Origin: a virus
Reading direction: 5' to 3' (one strand)
IMG/VR virus record: IMGVR_UViG_3300025141_000029
Coordinates: 93,734 to 157,733 of that record
Length of the DNA: 64,000 nt
Positions 21,470 through 30,006 of the stretch are shown here, piece by piece. Position 1 is the stretch's first letter. Every line of letters starts with the position of its first letter. The position numbers and the translations under genes are program-made. The notes under the pieces were generated by a model, which was not told the origin of the DNA, made no database searches, and saw nothing but the letters and a program-made list of their open reading frames with translations.

Positions 21470-22387
21470 CTAGTTTAGGTAATGCCATGGAGAGTTAATA
21501 TAGGTTCTATTCGCTTCACCCATTTTTCTTCCAGATGGCTCAAGATAATTTGTATTCCAAACGTTTAGATTGTATTTTTGTGTTGCCAATGATCTAAGAG
21601 ATCTTGATTGCATATTGGTATATTCTTGCATCCATGAACTCCATGAATCAAATGGCATCATAGTGGGCATGCCGGGGAAGATTGTCATATGAAAATGAAA
21701 CATTGTCGAAATATTAAATTGTGATTGATATTGAATAAAGCCGGCCATTATACCATTTAATTTTCTAATTTCTTTATTAAGCTCTCTTAGGGCTTTTACT
21801 AAATTATCGCCCTTGACCATTCGTTGCATATCGCTGGCATCATTGCCACCAATTAAATCAACTCCATAATGAGTATTTGCAGATTTACCTGTTGATAATT
21901 TTTTGTCTGTGCCTGTTACTATCTTAATTCCTTGTCTGGAAATAAAACGAAGATTGTCTGCTTTTAAAGCGATCGCAGATTTTGATTTGGGTTTTCCGGC
22001 CGGGCTGTTGGCGATTTTGAAATTATCATCCACCTGAGTGGCCTGAGATATATATATCGTCGCAGCATCTTTAAGAAGATCTGGATCCGCCCATAATTTG
22101 TTGCCGGTCTTATCTATATCGCCTGTCTGCGGTGAGGGGCCGGCGACAAGACGTATTGTTGCGCAACTTTCTCTACCTTTGCCGCCTAGGCCGCTTTCCA
22201 TATCAGCTGGGCGGTCGCGACCGAGAACGATCCAACTATTATTTTCCCCAGCAATAACTTTTTCACACGGTGCAGCGAGATATTGTGGAAAACCTTCATA
22301 CTTATGGCCACTATAAATGCCAGTTGGTGCGCCGCGGTCGTTAGCAGCATCCTTCTTTGGGCCGGTCTGGTTCTTGGGTTCAGCCAC
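21470..22387 (-). CDS. probable tail spike/baseplate protein (305 aa)
   Basis: Structural protein of the hub region. Residues about 130-175 contain a short beta-strand rhythm ('AIALKADNLRFISRQGIKIV') like the beta-helical tip of tail spikes. A following segment ('LVKGDNLVKALRELNKEIRKL') is helical. The C-terminal part is Met/Trp/Tyr-rich. It lies six bases after the amidase gene and nine bases before the 2764-aa giant. A spike-tip or hub-associated role is inferred from context and the strand pattern. I cannot name a T4 counterpart. Confidence 0.6.
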   Translation of the reverse strand: MAEPKNQTGPKKDAANDRGAPTGIYSGHKYEGFPQYLAAPCEKVIAGENNSWIVLGRDRPADMESGLGGKGRESCATIRLVAGPSPQTGDIDKTGNKLWADPDLLKDAATIYISQATQVDDNFKIANSPAGKPKSKSAIALKADNLRFISRQGIKIVTGTDKKLSTGKSANTHYGVDLIGGNDASDMQRMVKGDNLVKALRELNKEIRKLNGIMAGFIQYQSQFNISTMFHFHMTIFPGMPTMMPFDSWSSWMQEYTNMQSRSLRSLATQKYNLNVWNTNYLEPSGRKMGEANRTYINSPWHYLN

Positions 22388-22393
22388 TAAAGT

Positions 22394-23743
22394 CTAAATC
22401 CCCCCGGCCGGCGTGTGATACTGATGGAGAAAAGTTACGAGATTAGAAAGTACTGGCCTCTTGGTATGGAGCCCACTCTTATTCCTTACGCACACACTTT
22501 CGGCCGCTCGTATTGTTGTATCGAATGCTTCTCTATGGCTCACGCTATACATAATTCTCATATATAAATAATGTTCATAAAATAATCCATCAGTATGGGT
22601 ACTCGTACCAGAGTGCGCATGAGATGTTAAGCCGCCGCCATTTGATGTAGTAAAATCACCCGGGATCGTCCCGGGATCGGCCATGCCAACAGAAGTATCA
22701 TAAACACCTAAATATTTCTTGGCGGTCGCGACCTTGAAAGATCCCCAGTAGAACCCGGGTTTTCTACCATAATCGGATTTATCTCCAGTAATTTGTTCTG
22801 ATAATAAAACTCCTGGAAATCTTGGTGGTATCGAATAGTGTTCCATTAAAGCTATCACAAAATTATAAAGTTGTATCATTTGGTTCTCGGGTGGTAAAAT
22901 CCAATTTTTTTTGCCTCCGGTCCATTTTTTAGGGGTTCGAAGGTCATTGGTTTCCCATTCTGTAGTGCCGGTTGACGGTATTGTTTTAAGGCCGGCGTAG
23001 TCCTTCTTCTCTTCTTCAGAAGCCAAAACATATCCGGCACCATAAGCAGGATCGTGAATATTTTCCCATTTGTCAGGAGGAATCCATTTGTTACCTTGGT
23101 TATAAGTAGAAAATCTATTCTGTACCTCAACTGCGATTGAGGATTCATTTCGACCGGGACAATGATCGAGCAGATCATCATCATAGGCATGATATTCAAT
23201 AGTACCATCTCTATCAACAGTATAGTGTACACCCAGACATGCTGCAGTTAAACTTTCCATAGTTTTTTTAACTGTCCACGTCATTGGCTCATGTAATAAT
23301 ATCAAGTTCACTGAAGATGGCCCCCCCAATCCAATTCCGGCGCGCTTCTTTTGATATGAAACACAAGGGGTGCCTTTTTTAAGAGCTATTTTTGGCGATG
23401 TCACGGCTGTAAATAAATTCTTCGTCGTGTTGGGATAATTCGAATCTTTTAGACTAAATTCTTGTTTTCGTCTTTCTCCCTGGCGTTCAACACACTTCGC
23501 GATGTAATAATCTATACCAGAAACCGATCCTGCTAAATCTGATAGTCCTTGCGGGGGTACTCGACACCCTTGTCTTGTAAAAATTTCCGCGCCGTGCTCG
23601 CCGACAGCATCTTTTTTGTTCACGCCTTGCCTCTGTGCCGAGCCCACGCCTTCGAGCGCGCCGCCTGGCTTTTTGAGATTGGCCAAGCTGTCTTTCGCCT
23701 GGCCGGGTCCGGCGCCAGATGATTTATTACCATTTTCGGCCAT
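22394..23743 (-). CDS. N-acetylmuramoyl-L-alanine amidase (Amidase_2-like) tail lysin
   Basis: Predicted to cut the amide bond between muramic acid and the peptide stem, opening the host wall during infection. The Amidase_2/PGRP core lies at about residues 155-320: first metal-ligand region 'NLILLHEP', then 'GVHYTVDRDGTIEYH', then 'SSIAVEVQNRF'. The usual C-terminal ligand motif (GHxD...K.DPG) is not evident; the corresponding region reads 'SDYGRKPGFYWGSF'. Catalytic competence is therefore uncertain. A Gly/Ala-rich N-terminal 100 residues and a 100-residue C-terminal tail flank the domain. The ATG overlaps the hub gene stop (TAATG), consistent with a hub-associated tail lysin rather than a late endolysin. 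Confidence 0.8.
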   Translation of the reverse strand: MAENGNKSSGAGPGQAKDSLANLKKPGGALEGVGSAQRQGVNKKDAVGEHGAEIFTRQGCRVPPQGLSDLAGSVSGIDYYIAKCVERQGERRKQEFSLKDSNYPNTTKNLFTAVTSPKIALKKGTPCVSYQKKRAGIGLGGPSSVNLILLHEPMTWTVKKTMESLTAACLGVHYTVDRDGTIEYHAYDDDLLDHCPGRNESSIAVEVQNRFSTYNQGNKWIPPDKWENIHDPAYGAGYVLASEEEKKDYAGLKTIPSTGTTEWETNDLRTPKKWTGGKKNWILPPENQMIQLYNFVIALMEHYSIPPRFPGVLLSEQITGDKSDYGRKPGFYWGSFKVATAKKYLGVYDTSVGMADPGTIPGDFTTSNGGGLTSHAHSGTSTHTDGLFYEHYLYMRIMYSVSHREAFDTTIRAAESVCVRNKSGLHTKRPVLSNLVTFLHQYHTPAGGI

Positions 23744-26469
23744 TAAGCTCCCCCCTCGGCTGCAGCTGCATATTGTTTACAAAGTTCTAAAATACGATCC
23801 TTGTTCTCTTGTACAATTTGTTCTTGAGCAGTTTTGATTTGTTCTTGGACAACCTCAGTGGTAACTGGAGTTTCGGACGGTGGAACAGTAACATGTTCTG
23901 GTGGTGGATGAGCTTCCCAAAACTCTACTTCAGCGGCCCGGGCTTCGTCGGTCGCGCCGGCGGCAGTTAAAAATCCATTAGTAGCATTTTTTAATTCTCT
24001 TGCTGTCCAATATCCAGTTCCATCACTCTTCGGTGTGAACGGCATTGGGATATCCCATTCTCCAGTCTTATTATAAATTTTGGGCTTGAGTCCAAGAATG
24101 CGCCAGAAATCTGGTCCTGTTCTTCCCCATCCTTCGTTTGCGCCTGGGGGTAAAAATATATTTGTCTTAGTTACGCCTCGAAAGTAATTCGCATGATCGG
24201 CCTCAACTCTAAGAAATCTTTTATATTCTGTAACAATACCTGTTAAATATTGCTCTACACCAAACATTTTTATAATATTTTTATCATATTCACTGGCACG
24301 GGCCATTCGGCCGGTTGTCGAATCGACGTTATTTAAATGCTCATATCTTACCGCCAAATCGCCAAGCTCTTTTAAAACACTCCATCTTTTTTCTGCCCAT
24401 GGAATCCTCTCATACTTATCTTTTTCATCAGAATATACACGTGAGGAGGTCGGACCGCCCACTATACTACTATCATTTTCGTCTGATTTTGGCCAGGGGC
24501 CCCAAAGAGTTGCCATGGCCCCTCCCTCTGATGACGCTCCGTCTCCATACGCATCATTAGAAAAAATAGCACCAGCCATTTGACGCATACCGGCCGGCCT
24601 TACATCACCTATTTCAGGCTTAATAGGCTGTGGAGAAAACCTGGTTCCCGGCGCAAAACCCGTACTTAGTCCAGGTATTATATATTTAAAACCTAATGTT
24701 TTAAGTATATTAGCTTGATGTACGGGGGCTGGAAAAAGAGCGACCTGATCCTGCCATGCCTCAGATGCCGCAGTATAAGATTCGCAAGCTTCTGGATCAA
24801 TAGTCTCACCGGTTTCATCTTCAGCACAAGCCGCTTGTTCTGACTCCCAATCCGATCCAACCCAAAATCCAGTTTCTGGATTCCAAGTTGCTGCGTTTTC
24901 GAGTTCTCCATAAAGTTCAGGATGTCCACTAAATTTATGAATTACAAAGTCAGCTGCCAACGGACCGGTCGCTAACATGGCCCATGGTATTTTTTCGATT
25001 CCTGATATTCCCTGTAGAAGTGGCTTAGGTTGATTTGGCCCCGATGGTATGGCTTTATCAGGAAATCCAAATTCTGCAACCGAAATGCCAATTGATAAGC
25101 CGGCCGCTTTGGCTGCTCCATGAATCTTTTGCCAAAAATCTGTTAAAGTAACGGCATCAGAATCGGTCATTGCCCACACATCTCCTATGCCATCTTGAAG
25201 TTCGCCTTTCATGAACCATTTTGGGGGGCCCCCAATAGCATGAGCTGGAAATTCAGCATTAGTGGCGCGCTCTATACATCCCGCGCCGGTCGCCTGATTA
25301 CAACCATATACAGAATCATTCTCAACCCATCCCTCGACATATTTTGTTGTGGGCGAGTGTGTAGTCATTTCAACTACTATACCAATTACACCAGTCTTAG
25401 TGTCACCAGCTTTAGCTTTGGTATCGTATGCCTTTGCGCGGGCTATTATTGTTGATGCATACTCATCAATCAGCGCGTTCCACTCTTTGATGGACATCTT
25501 TTGGGTGAGGATGAGGTTGGGAGAGCGAACCATCATATAAGTTCGAACACCATTTTGATGATATTTTTTAATCCATTTTCCAACATTGGTAGCTGTCACG
25601 GCCTTTTGAGCTGCTCTATCAACGGGTGCCATGACAGACACACTTCTATTATTGTCCTTATGATAATCTGGTATATCAACCCCCCTAAAGCATATCCAAC
25701 TTAATTTAGCGTCTTGCATGGCGCTAAGAGGGTGGGTTTTTAGAGTTGGTGTATCGATACCAGTAAAAATCCCTTTGCCGGCCGGTAGGGCGCCCTTGGA
25801 GCCGCTAATATCTAATACCACTGGTACTAAATTGGCCTGTTCAGCGTGGTGTTGTATTGTCTCAACACCCAGAGCTTCGCCCCAGGGACCCTGGGCACAA
25901 AAAGAACATTCTAATTTTTTAAATTCTCGTAGACCTCCCCGCTTAACTCCTGGTTCGACGGCGCCGGCGAGAAAAGGACTCAAATATATGCCTCCTGTAA
26001 AATCCTTTCTGTTTCGATAATCAACCCAAACAATATCACCAGGCTTTGGGGGCGGATCTTTCCAAGATTCGGCTGCTTCAAAATCTGGAAATACACTTAT
26101 TGCTGTTAGGTCGCCGCCTCGCCCGTGCTCATCAGGTATGCTCTTGGGTATTGGTCTGGGATCTACTTCTGGAACAAGAACTTTGATTATTTGATGATGT
26201 ACCTTGGCACTTTGTCCATGAACTAGGTCTTTTGAGTCACGAGTCGGCGAACGAACAGGATCATTACCTCCTTCCACAACCATATCTTTCACCCATAAAA
26301 CAATCCCCTTAAAACGACCGACATTTTTTAATAATTCTTTTTTGTATCTTTCATCAATTATTGCGCGCATGGCGCCTATTCCAGTTGTCGTTGGAGTGCG
26401 TACGGGGCCGGCATTCGATCCAATATTGTCTCTGTTCAAGGCTCCGTTGACAGCATCTGTTAGTTTCAT
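23743..26469 (-). CDS. gp5-like baseplate hub protein with OB-fold and possible TIM-barrel glycosidase domain (908 aa)
   Basis: Residues about 50-175 look like the N-terminal OB-fold of phage hub proteins ('GRFKGIVLWVKDMV', later 'PKPGDIVWVDYRNRKDFTGG'). Residues about 255-540 have the alternating strand/helix rhythm of a TIM barrel ('SWICFRGVDIPDYH', 'GVRTYMMVRSP', 'VIGIVVEMT', 'GISVAEFGFPD'). This suggests a glycoside-hydrolase-like domain in place of the T4 gp5 lysozyme, but I cannot assign a family or catalytic pair. The C-terminus has 'GPDFWRILGLKP' and a long acidic helix. It is the first large gene after the sigma-factor group. Local GC is higher than in neighbours. Confidence 0.6.
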   Translation of the reverse strand: MKLTDAVNGALNRDNIGSNAGPVRTPTTTGIGAMRAIIDERYKKELLKNVGRFKGIVLWVKDMVVEGGNDPVRSPTRDSKDLVHGQSAKVHHQIIKVLVPEVDPRPIPKSIPDEHGRGGDLTAISVFPDFEAAESWKDPPPKPGDIVWVDYRNRKDFTGGIYLSPFLAGAVEPGVKRGGLREFKKLECSFCAQGPWGEALGVETIQHHAEQANLVPVVLDISGSKGALPAGKGIFTGIDTPTLKTHPLSAMQDAKLSWICFRGVDIPDYHKDNNRSVSVMAPVDRAAQKAVTATNVGKWIKKYHQNGVRTYMMVRSPNLILTQKMSIKEWNALIDEYASTIIARAKAYDTKAKAGDTKTGVIGIVVEMTTHSPTTKYVEGWVENDSVYGCNQATGAGCIERATNAEFPAHAIGGPPKWFMKGELQDGIGDVWAMTDSDAVTLTDFWQKIHGAAKAAGLSIGISVAEFGFPDKAIPSGPNQPKPLLQGISGIEKIPWAMLATGPLAADFVIHKFSGHPELYGELENAATWNPETGFWVGSDWESEQAACAEDETGETIDPEACESYTAASEAWQDQVALFPAPVHQANILKTLGFKYIIPGLSTGFAPGTRFSPQPIKPEIGDVRPAGMRQMAGAIFSNDAYGDGASSEGGAMATLWGPWPKSDENDSSIVGGPTSSRVYSDEKDKYERIPWAEKRWSVLKELGDLAVRYEHLNNVDSTTGRMARASEYDKNIIKMFGVEQYLTGIVTEYKRFLRVEADHANYFRGVTKTNIFLPPGANEGWGRTGPDFWRILGLKPKIYNKTGEWDIPMPFTPKSDGTGYWTARELKNATNGFLTAAGATDEARAAEVEFWEAHPPPEHVTVPPSETPVTTEVVQEQIKTAQEQIVQENKDRILELCKQYAAAAEGGA

Positions 26470-26491
26470 ATTACTATTCTGCTCCCTTCAT

Positions 26492-26803
26492 CTAAGATTC
26501 ATCCTCGGCACTATTAATTAAATCATATAGTTCTTCTTTATCTATAGCAGTTAATTCCTGGGATATGGAACTCTTTTTAAATAAGAGAGCGTTAAGCTTC
26601 ACTAATTGTTCGTTAGATCTCTGTAGTGTTTCTAGATATTTAGCGGCCACTGGCCCTGTTTCTTTATGTTCATGTTTGTTTGTTTTAATATGATTTACCA
26701 AATCAATCAAAAGAGTGGAAGCAACGGCGCGGTCTTGCCGAATATTGTCCAAAGATTCTTCAATTAAAGAATCGAGACTATTGTTGGGTTTTTGCTTGCT
26801 CAC
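26492..26803 (-). CDS. small helical protein next to the late sigma factor
   Basis: 103 residues, predicted almost entirely helical and acidic at the C-terminus ('ELYDLINSAEDES'). The core 'AAKYLETLQRSNEQLVKLNALL' (shortened here to its helical character) resembles small phage DNA-packaging or transcription accessory proteins. It starts directly after the gp55-like gene. It could be a gp33-like late co-activator or a small terminase-like protein; I cannot decide. Function unknown. Confidence 0.6.
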   Translation of the reverse strand: MSKQKPNNSLDSLIEESLDNIRQDRAVASTLLIDLVNHIKTNKHEHKETGPVAAKYLETLQRSNEQLVKLNALLFKKSSISQELTAIDKEELYDLINSAEDES

Positions 26804-27520
26804 TCAAATTTCACCTTCATCCCATTTTGTTTTAAAGTCTCGATACCGGCTTCGCATTTTATTAAGATTATTAACAACTTGCTTGGTATTAAGACCTGTT
26901 ATTTCTCGAATATATAGATAAATAGCTTTTTTATTAAAAATTTCAATATCATCAACACTTTCAAAAAGAATTTTAATGGCCTCTAAAACACGACGTTCGT
27001 TATCTTTGAGATTTAAATTATCCCAATTGTTAATTTCATTTTTTAACAAAGACATAAATTCTCTTTTTTGACGTTCTTTTTCATATTGATTTTCGACAAT
27101 CAAAACTTCATGAGCCTCAATTCTGCCGGCGGCGGCCAAATCTTCATAACATATTTCTCTTCTTAGGCTTTTAGAGTTCTTCTTGACTTTATGAATGAAC
27201 CAATTTTTGGTTATAACGCTAAAATATGAAAAGGCTTTGGATTTTCGGCCGGGGTCATATTTGTCTAAAATTGTAGTGAGCCAGATTTTACAATCATCTT
27301 TTAAATAATCAATATTTGGAAGATTTGTAAATTTATATGTGTATACAATCTTGTCAACTAATTCATTAAAAGCAGGCCCTATTAAATTTATATAAAGATC
27401 AGTTCGTATTTTATTACACTCTGTTGATGCGTATTTCACAATTGCGTCTTCATGTACCTTTGTAAAATATAAATTTTTCTTTCTTTTTTTAGTTTTCTTT
27501 GGCGGGGGCACGGGTATCAT
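26804..27520 (-). CDS. late-transcription sigma factor, T4 gp55-like
   Basis: Predicted sigma-like subunit that directs host RNA polymerase to late promoters. The region 'NIDYLKDDCKIWLTTILDKY' through 'KAFSYFSVITKNWFIHKVKK' (residues about 75-120) matches sigma region 2 as kept in gp55-like proteins of marine T4-type phages. The N-terminus is Lys/Pro-rich. The length, 238 aa, is slightly above T4 gp55 (185 aa). A TATAAATA late box upstream of phoH in this window supports a gp55-type late programme. The start overlaps the preceding gene by 32 bases. Confidence 0.8.
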   Translation of the reverse strand: MIPVPPPKKTKKRKKNLYFTKVHEDAIVKYASTECNKIRTDLYINLIGPAFNELVDKIVYTYKFTNLPNIDYLKDDCKIWLTTILDKYDPGRKSKAFSYFSVITKNWFIHKVKKNSKSLRREICYEDLAAAGRIEAHEVLIVENQYEKERQKREFMSLLKNEINNWDNLNLKDNERRVLEAIKILFESVDDIEIFNKKAIYLYIREITGLNTKQVVNNLNKMRSRYRDFKTKWDEGEI

Positions 27521-27896
27521 CTATTTCTTGTTCCTTTTCGTCTTCATATTCATATTCTTCATCCATTTCTGAAAAATATTCTTCCTCAAATTCATAAAAA
27601 CCTTGGATCAATTCTTTTGAATGGTTAATCAAGCTTTCTAACGTCTCATCCCCATAAAACATTTCAAGCTCATATATTTGTGATAAGTGAGTTGAAAATA
27701 TTTCTATTTTTGGTAGCAGACTATTAAAATGATTTTGGATTCTTGTTCCTTCGTCCAACAAAAATCTTATATATCCAAGCGCTAATATATTAAATAGCAC
27801 CAGCATAAACAACAGAAAAGGCATCAAGCCAAATAAATATATCAGAAGGAAAGAATTAAGTATTAAAGAGCTAATCAGAAATATTTTCATCATCAT
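27489..27896 (-). CDS. small membrane protein with acidic tail (135 aa)
   Basis: Residues 4-45 are strongly hydrophobic and likely form one hairpin or two transmembrane helices ('LILNSFLLIYLFGLMPFLLF'). They are followed by a helical cytoplasmic segment containing 'YELEMFYGDETLESLI' and a Glu-rich tail (about residues 105-128). The middle segment is conserved in marine T4-like phages as I recall, always without assigned function. It overlaps the FmdB-like gene upstream by 26 bases and the sigma gene downstream by 32 bases, so translation is coupled. Confidence 0.65.
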   Translation of the reverse strand: MMMKIFLISSLILNSFLLIYLFGLMPFLLFMLVLFNILALGYIRFLLDEGTRIQNHFNSLLPKIEIFSTHLSQIYELEMFYGDETLESLINHSKELIQGFYEFEEEYFSEMDEEYEYEDEKEQEIDDTRAPAKEN

Positions 27897-28152
27897 TATG
27901 ATTTTTCCTTTGTAAATCTTCTTTATAATCTTTCAAAACATCGCGATTGGCTTCTATAAATTGTTTAGTCAATTCTCCAACTTTTTTATTTGAATTTGAT
28001 ACTTCTTGTTTTTTAATAAAAATTTTATTAATTTCACGTACCAATGTATTTTCTGCTTTGCAGAGAGGACAATCATTTAATTTTTCTTTTATCCTATGAA
28101 AAGCTTTGAATGAGTGTGTACATTCATCACATCGATAACTATATTTAGGCAC
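27871..28152 (-). CDS. FmdB-type zinc-ribbon protein
   Basis: 93 residues. The N-terminus has the classic zinc-ribbon layout: 'YSYRCDECTHSF' (CxxC at residues 8-11) and 'DCPLCKAE' (CxxC at about 32-35). This is the FmdB regulatory-protein family pattern ('MPxYxYxCxxC'). The Lys-rich C-terminal 50 residues are helical. Small FmdB-like proteins are common in marine myoviruses; a regulatory or nucleic-acid-binding role is likely but untested. It is adjacent (no gap) to the 66-aa gene upstream. Confidence 0.75.
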   Translation of the reverse strand: MPKYSYRCDECTHSFKAFHRIKEKLNDCPLCKAENTLVREINKIFIKKQEVSNSNKKVGELTKQFIEANRDVLKDYKEDLQRKNHNDDENISD

Positions 28153-28353
28153 TTATTCTGAGCCGTTGTCTATAGGATATTCCTCATCATCACTAAATTT
28201 GACCAAGGGAGGATTCATAACAAATAATTCCCCCTCATCTCCAACTTTAAAATCAAAACCTTTTAAAACTGGAACAATATCGCTCTGCTCCATTAGTGAT
28301 TTTTGTAGTGCCATCATAACTGCGCCGAGCGCTTCATCTGAAAATTTTAACAT
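28153..28353 (-). CDS. small conserved acidic phage protein (66 aa)
   Basis: Unknown function. A helical N-terminal half ('SDEALGAVMMALQKSLMEQ') precedes a short beta segment ('GELFVMNPPLVKF') and an acidic tail. It abuts the FmdB-like gene and starts one base after the dehydrogenase-like gene ends, so it marks the border between the virion/late genes and the glycan island. The reading frame is clean and the composition matches its neighbours. Confidence 0.6.
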   Translation of the reverse strand: MLKFSDEALGAVMMALQKSLMEQSDIVPVLKGFDFKVGDEGELFVMNPPLVKFSDDEEYPIDNGSE

Positions 28354-28354
28354 C

Positions 28355-29179
28355 TTATTCTCCTTTGCTTCTTTGAAAATTGTTAAATTCTATGCTTTTT
28401 TCTAGCATTTCAAATATTATATCATTTTCTTTGAGAAAGTTTAATAATTCTATAGAATCTTTAGGCAAGCATTTACCTCCATATCCAAATTTTCCATCAG
28501 GACCTGGAACCATTGTATGTTGTTCTCCGACCCATTCTGCTCTTGCAAAATGTTCGCGAAAAGAATCATAATCTATATTTTCTTTTTCACAAAGATTATA
28601 TAAATAATTACAATAACTTACTTTTAACCCATAAAAAGTATTTCTTGCTAATTTTAGTAGTTCGACCTCCGACCAATTCTGTGTTTCAAAGATTTTCACA
28701 TCATGATTTCCCCTATAATCAAAAAAGGTCTCATAAAGATTTCTTACTTTCAAGGTATTTTCTTTTTTACCAGCCAGATAAAGCTCTTGTTGATTAACAA
28801 AATCTTCCATTGCGGTTCTTTGAGATAAAAACTCTGGATTAAAAACAATATTGTTTAGACGATAAAGTTGTGATAAAGTTTCACAGGTTCCAGCTGGAAT
28901 TGTGGACTTAATAACAATTACAGAATTACTATTTTGATTTTCCTTTATAAAATCCTGGATACACGATTCTACAATTGATATATCCAGGCGCCCATCTTTT
29001 AAATCCGTGGGAACATTAATAAAAATAACATCCGCATTATAGGCATTTCTTATGTGTTTAAGGGATTTATAGTCCGAGTTGAATGGGTCATATATGTTTG
29101 TCGGGAAAACGTCTTTAAGCTGTGCTGTAGCCTTTCCTACGAACCCGTAGCCTATTATTCCAATTGTTGTTTTGTCCAC
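28355..29179 (-). CDS. UDP-glucose/GDP-mannose 6-dehydrogenase family protein, short form (274 aa)
   Basis: NAD-dependent nucleotide-sugar dehydrogenase family, which oxidises the C6 alcohol of an NDP-hexose to a uronic acid. Visible motifs: Rossmann loop 'GIIGYGFVGKAT' at residues 7-18, 'STIPAGT' at 92-98, 'NPEFLSQRTA' near 114-123 and the catalytic-Cys motif 'GGKCLPKD' with C237. It stops at 274 residues, whereas full enzymes are about 390-450 aa. The C-terminal NDP-sugar-binding domain is therefore missing and the substrate is uncertain. It overlaps the upstream glycosyltransferase by 25 bases and is the last gene of the glycan island. Confidence 0.8.
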   Translation of the reverse strand: MDKTTIGIIGYGFVGKATAQLKDVFPTNIYDPFNSDYKSLKHIRNAYNADVIFINVPTDLKDGRLDISIVESCIQDFIKENQNSNSVIVIKSTIPAGTCETLSQLYRLNNIVFNPEFLSQRTAMEDFVNQQELYLAGKKENTLKVRNLYETFFDYRGNHDVKIFETQNWSEVELLKLARNTFYGLKVSYCNYLYNLCEKENIDYDSFREHFARAEWVGEQHTMVPGPDGKFGYGGKCLPKDSIELLNFLKENDIIFEMLEKSIEFNNFQRSKGE

Positions 29180-30006
29180 TCTTTGTACCTCTCAAAAATA
29201 TATTCTGGTATATCAACTTTTCCATTCGCGCATAAATATAAGACATGTGTTTTTAAAGGGTTCCAGTTTTTAGTATATCTAATTTCATCTTTTTCTGTTA
29301 CTGATGGTGTAGAAAATACGACATGGGGGGCGCCACATAAACTAGCTAGATGCATGGGGCCGGATGATGGTCCAAAAACAGCTTCACAATTTCTCAATAT
29401 ATCAAATAATTCATTAAGTGGTATATTTCTTAAATCATCTGTTCCCTCAATATATCCAGATTCTTTGATGGTGCCGATACATGCTATTTTTTTATCATCT
29501 TGTGATAACAGCTTAAGCAGTTTTTTCCAATTATCGAAAGACCAGTTATCTTGTTTTCTTAATTCTCTATTTCTTATATGAAAAATATAATCATATTTTT
29601 TCTCTCCAACATTGCCATATTTTTTGTATTTTGGCTTAATGTTTAGGTGTTTAAAGCTTACTTCTTCTGAATAATGTGTATATGGCGGAAAGCCAATTCT
29701 TCTAGGGGCGAATATGGTTGTATTGCTATCTACTATATCCTTGTTTTCATAAAGAATTTTTTTAGTATAAGAAGGCATATCTAATCCGTGCATAAAAAAA
29801 GAATCAGATAATCCTCCAGGTGGACTTATATCAATAAATTTTGTTGCGAAATCTTGATATAAAGACCGCGAGGATGGTCGACATAAAACTATTATTTCAT
29901 CAAAATGATCAGCCAACGAACGAATATATGCTTGCCAAGCAAATAATTCCCATCCAAATTCGCCAACCCATGGGCCGGCTATTAATCTTTTATTTGATTT
30001 CGTCAT
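29155..30006 (-). CDS. GT9-like glycosyltransferase (heptosyltransferase fold)
   Basis: 283 residues. The C-terminal half carries the GT9 acceptor/nucleotide motif 'FGPSSGPMHLASLCGAPHV' (about residues 205-223), equivalent to the D/S-x-G-x-x-H segment of ADP-heptose:LPS heptosyltransferases. An N-terminal 'PWVGEFGWELFAWQAY' motif is typical of phage-borne relatives. The protein is shorter than WaaC/WaaF (about 330-350 aa). It is expected to transfer an activated sugar, possibly the heptose-like product inferred for the 42-46 kb genes. It overlaps genes on both sides. Confidence 0.7.
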   Translation of the reverse strand: MTKSNKRLIAGPWVGEFGWELFAWQAYIRSLADHFDEIIVLCRPSSRSLYQDFATKFIDISPPGGLSDSFFMHGLDMPSYTKKILYENKDIVDSNTTIFAPRRIGFPPYTHYSEEVSFKHLNIKPKYKKYGNVGEKKYDYIFHIRNRELRKQDNWSFDNWKKLLKLLSQDDKKIACIGTIKESGYIEGTDDLRNIPLNELFDILRNCEAVFGPSSGPMHLASLCGAPHVVFSTPSVTEKDEIRYTKNWNPLKTHVLYLCANGKVDIPEYIFERYKEWTKQQLE

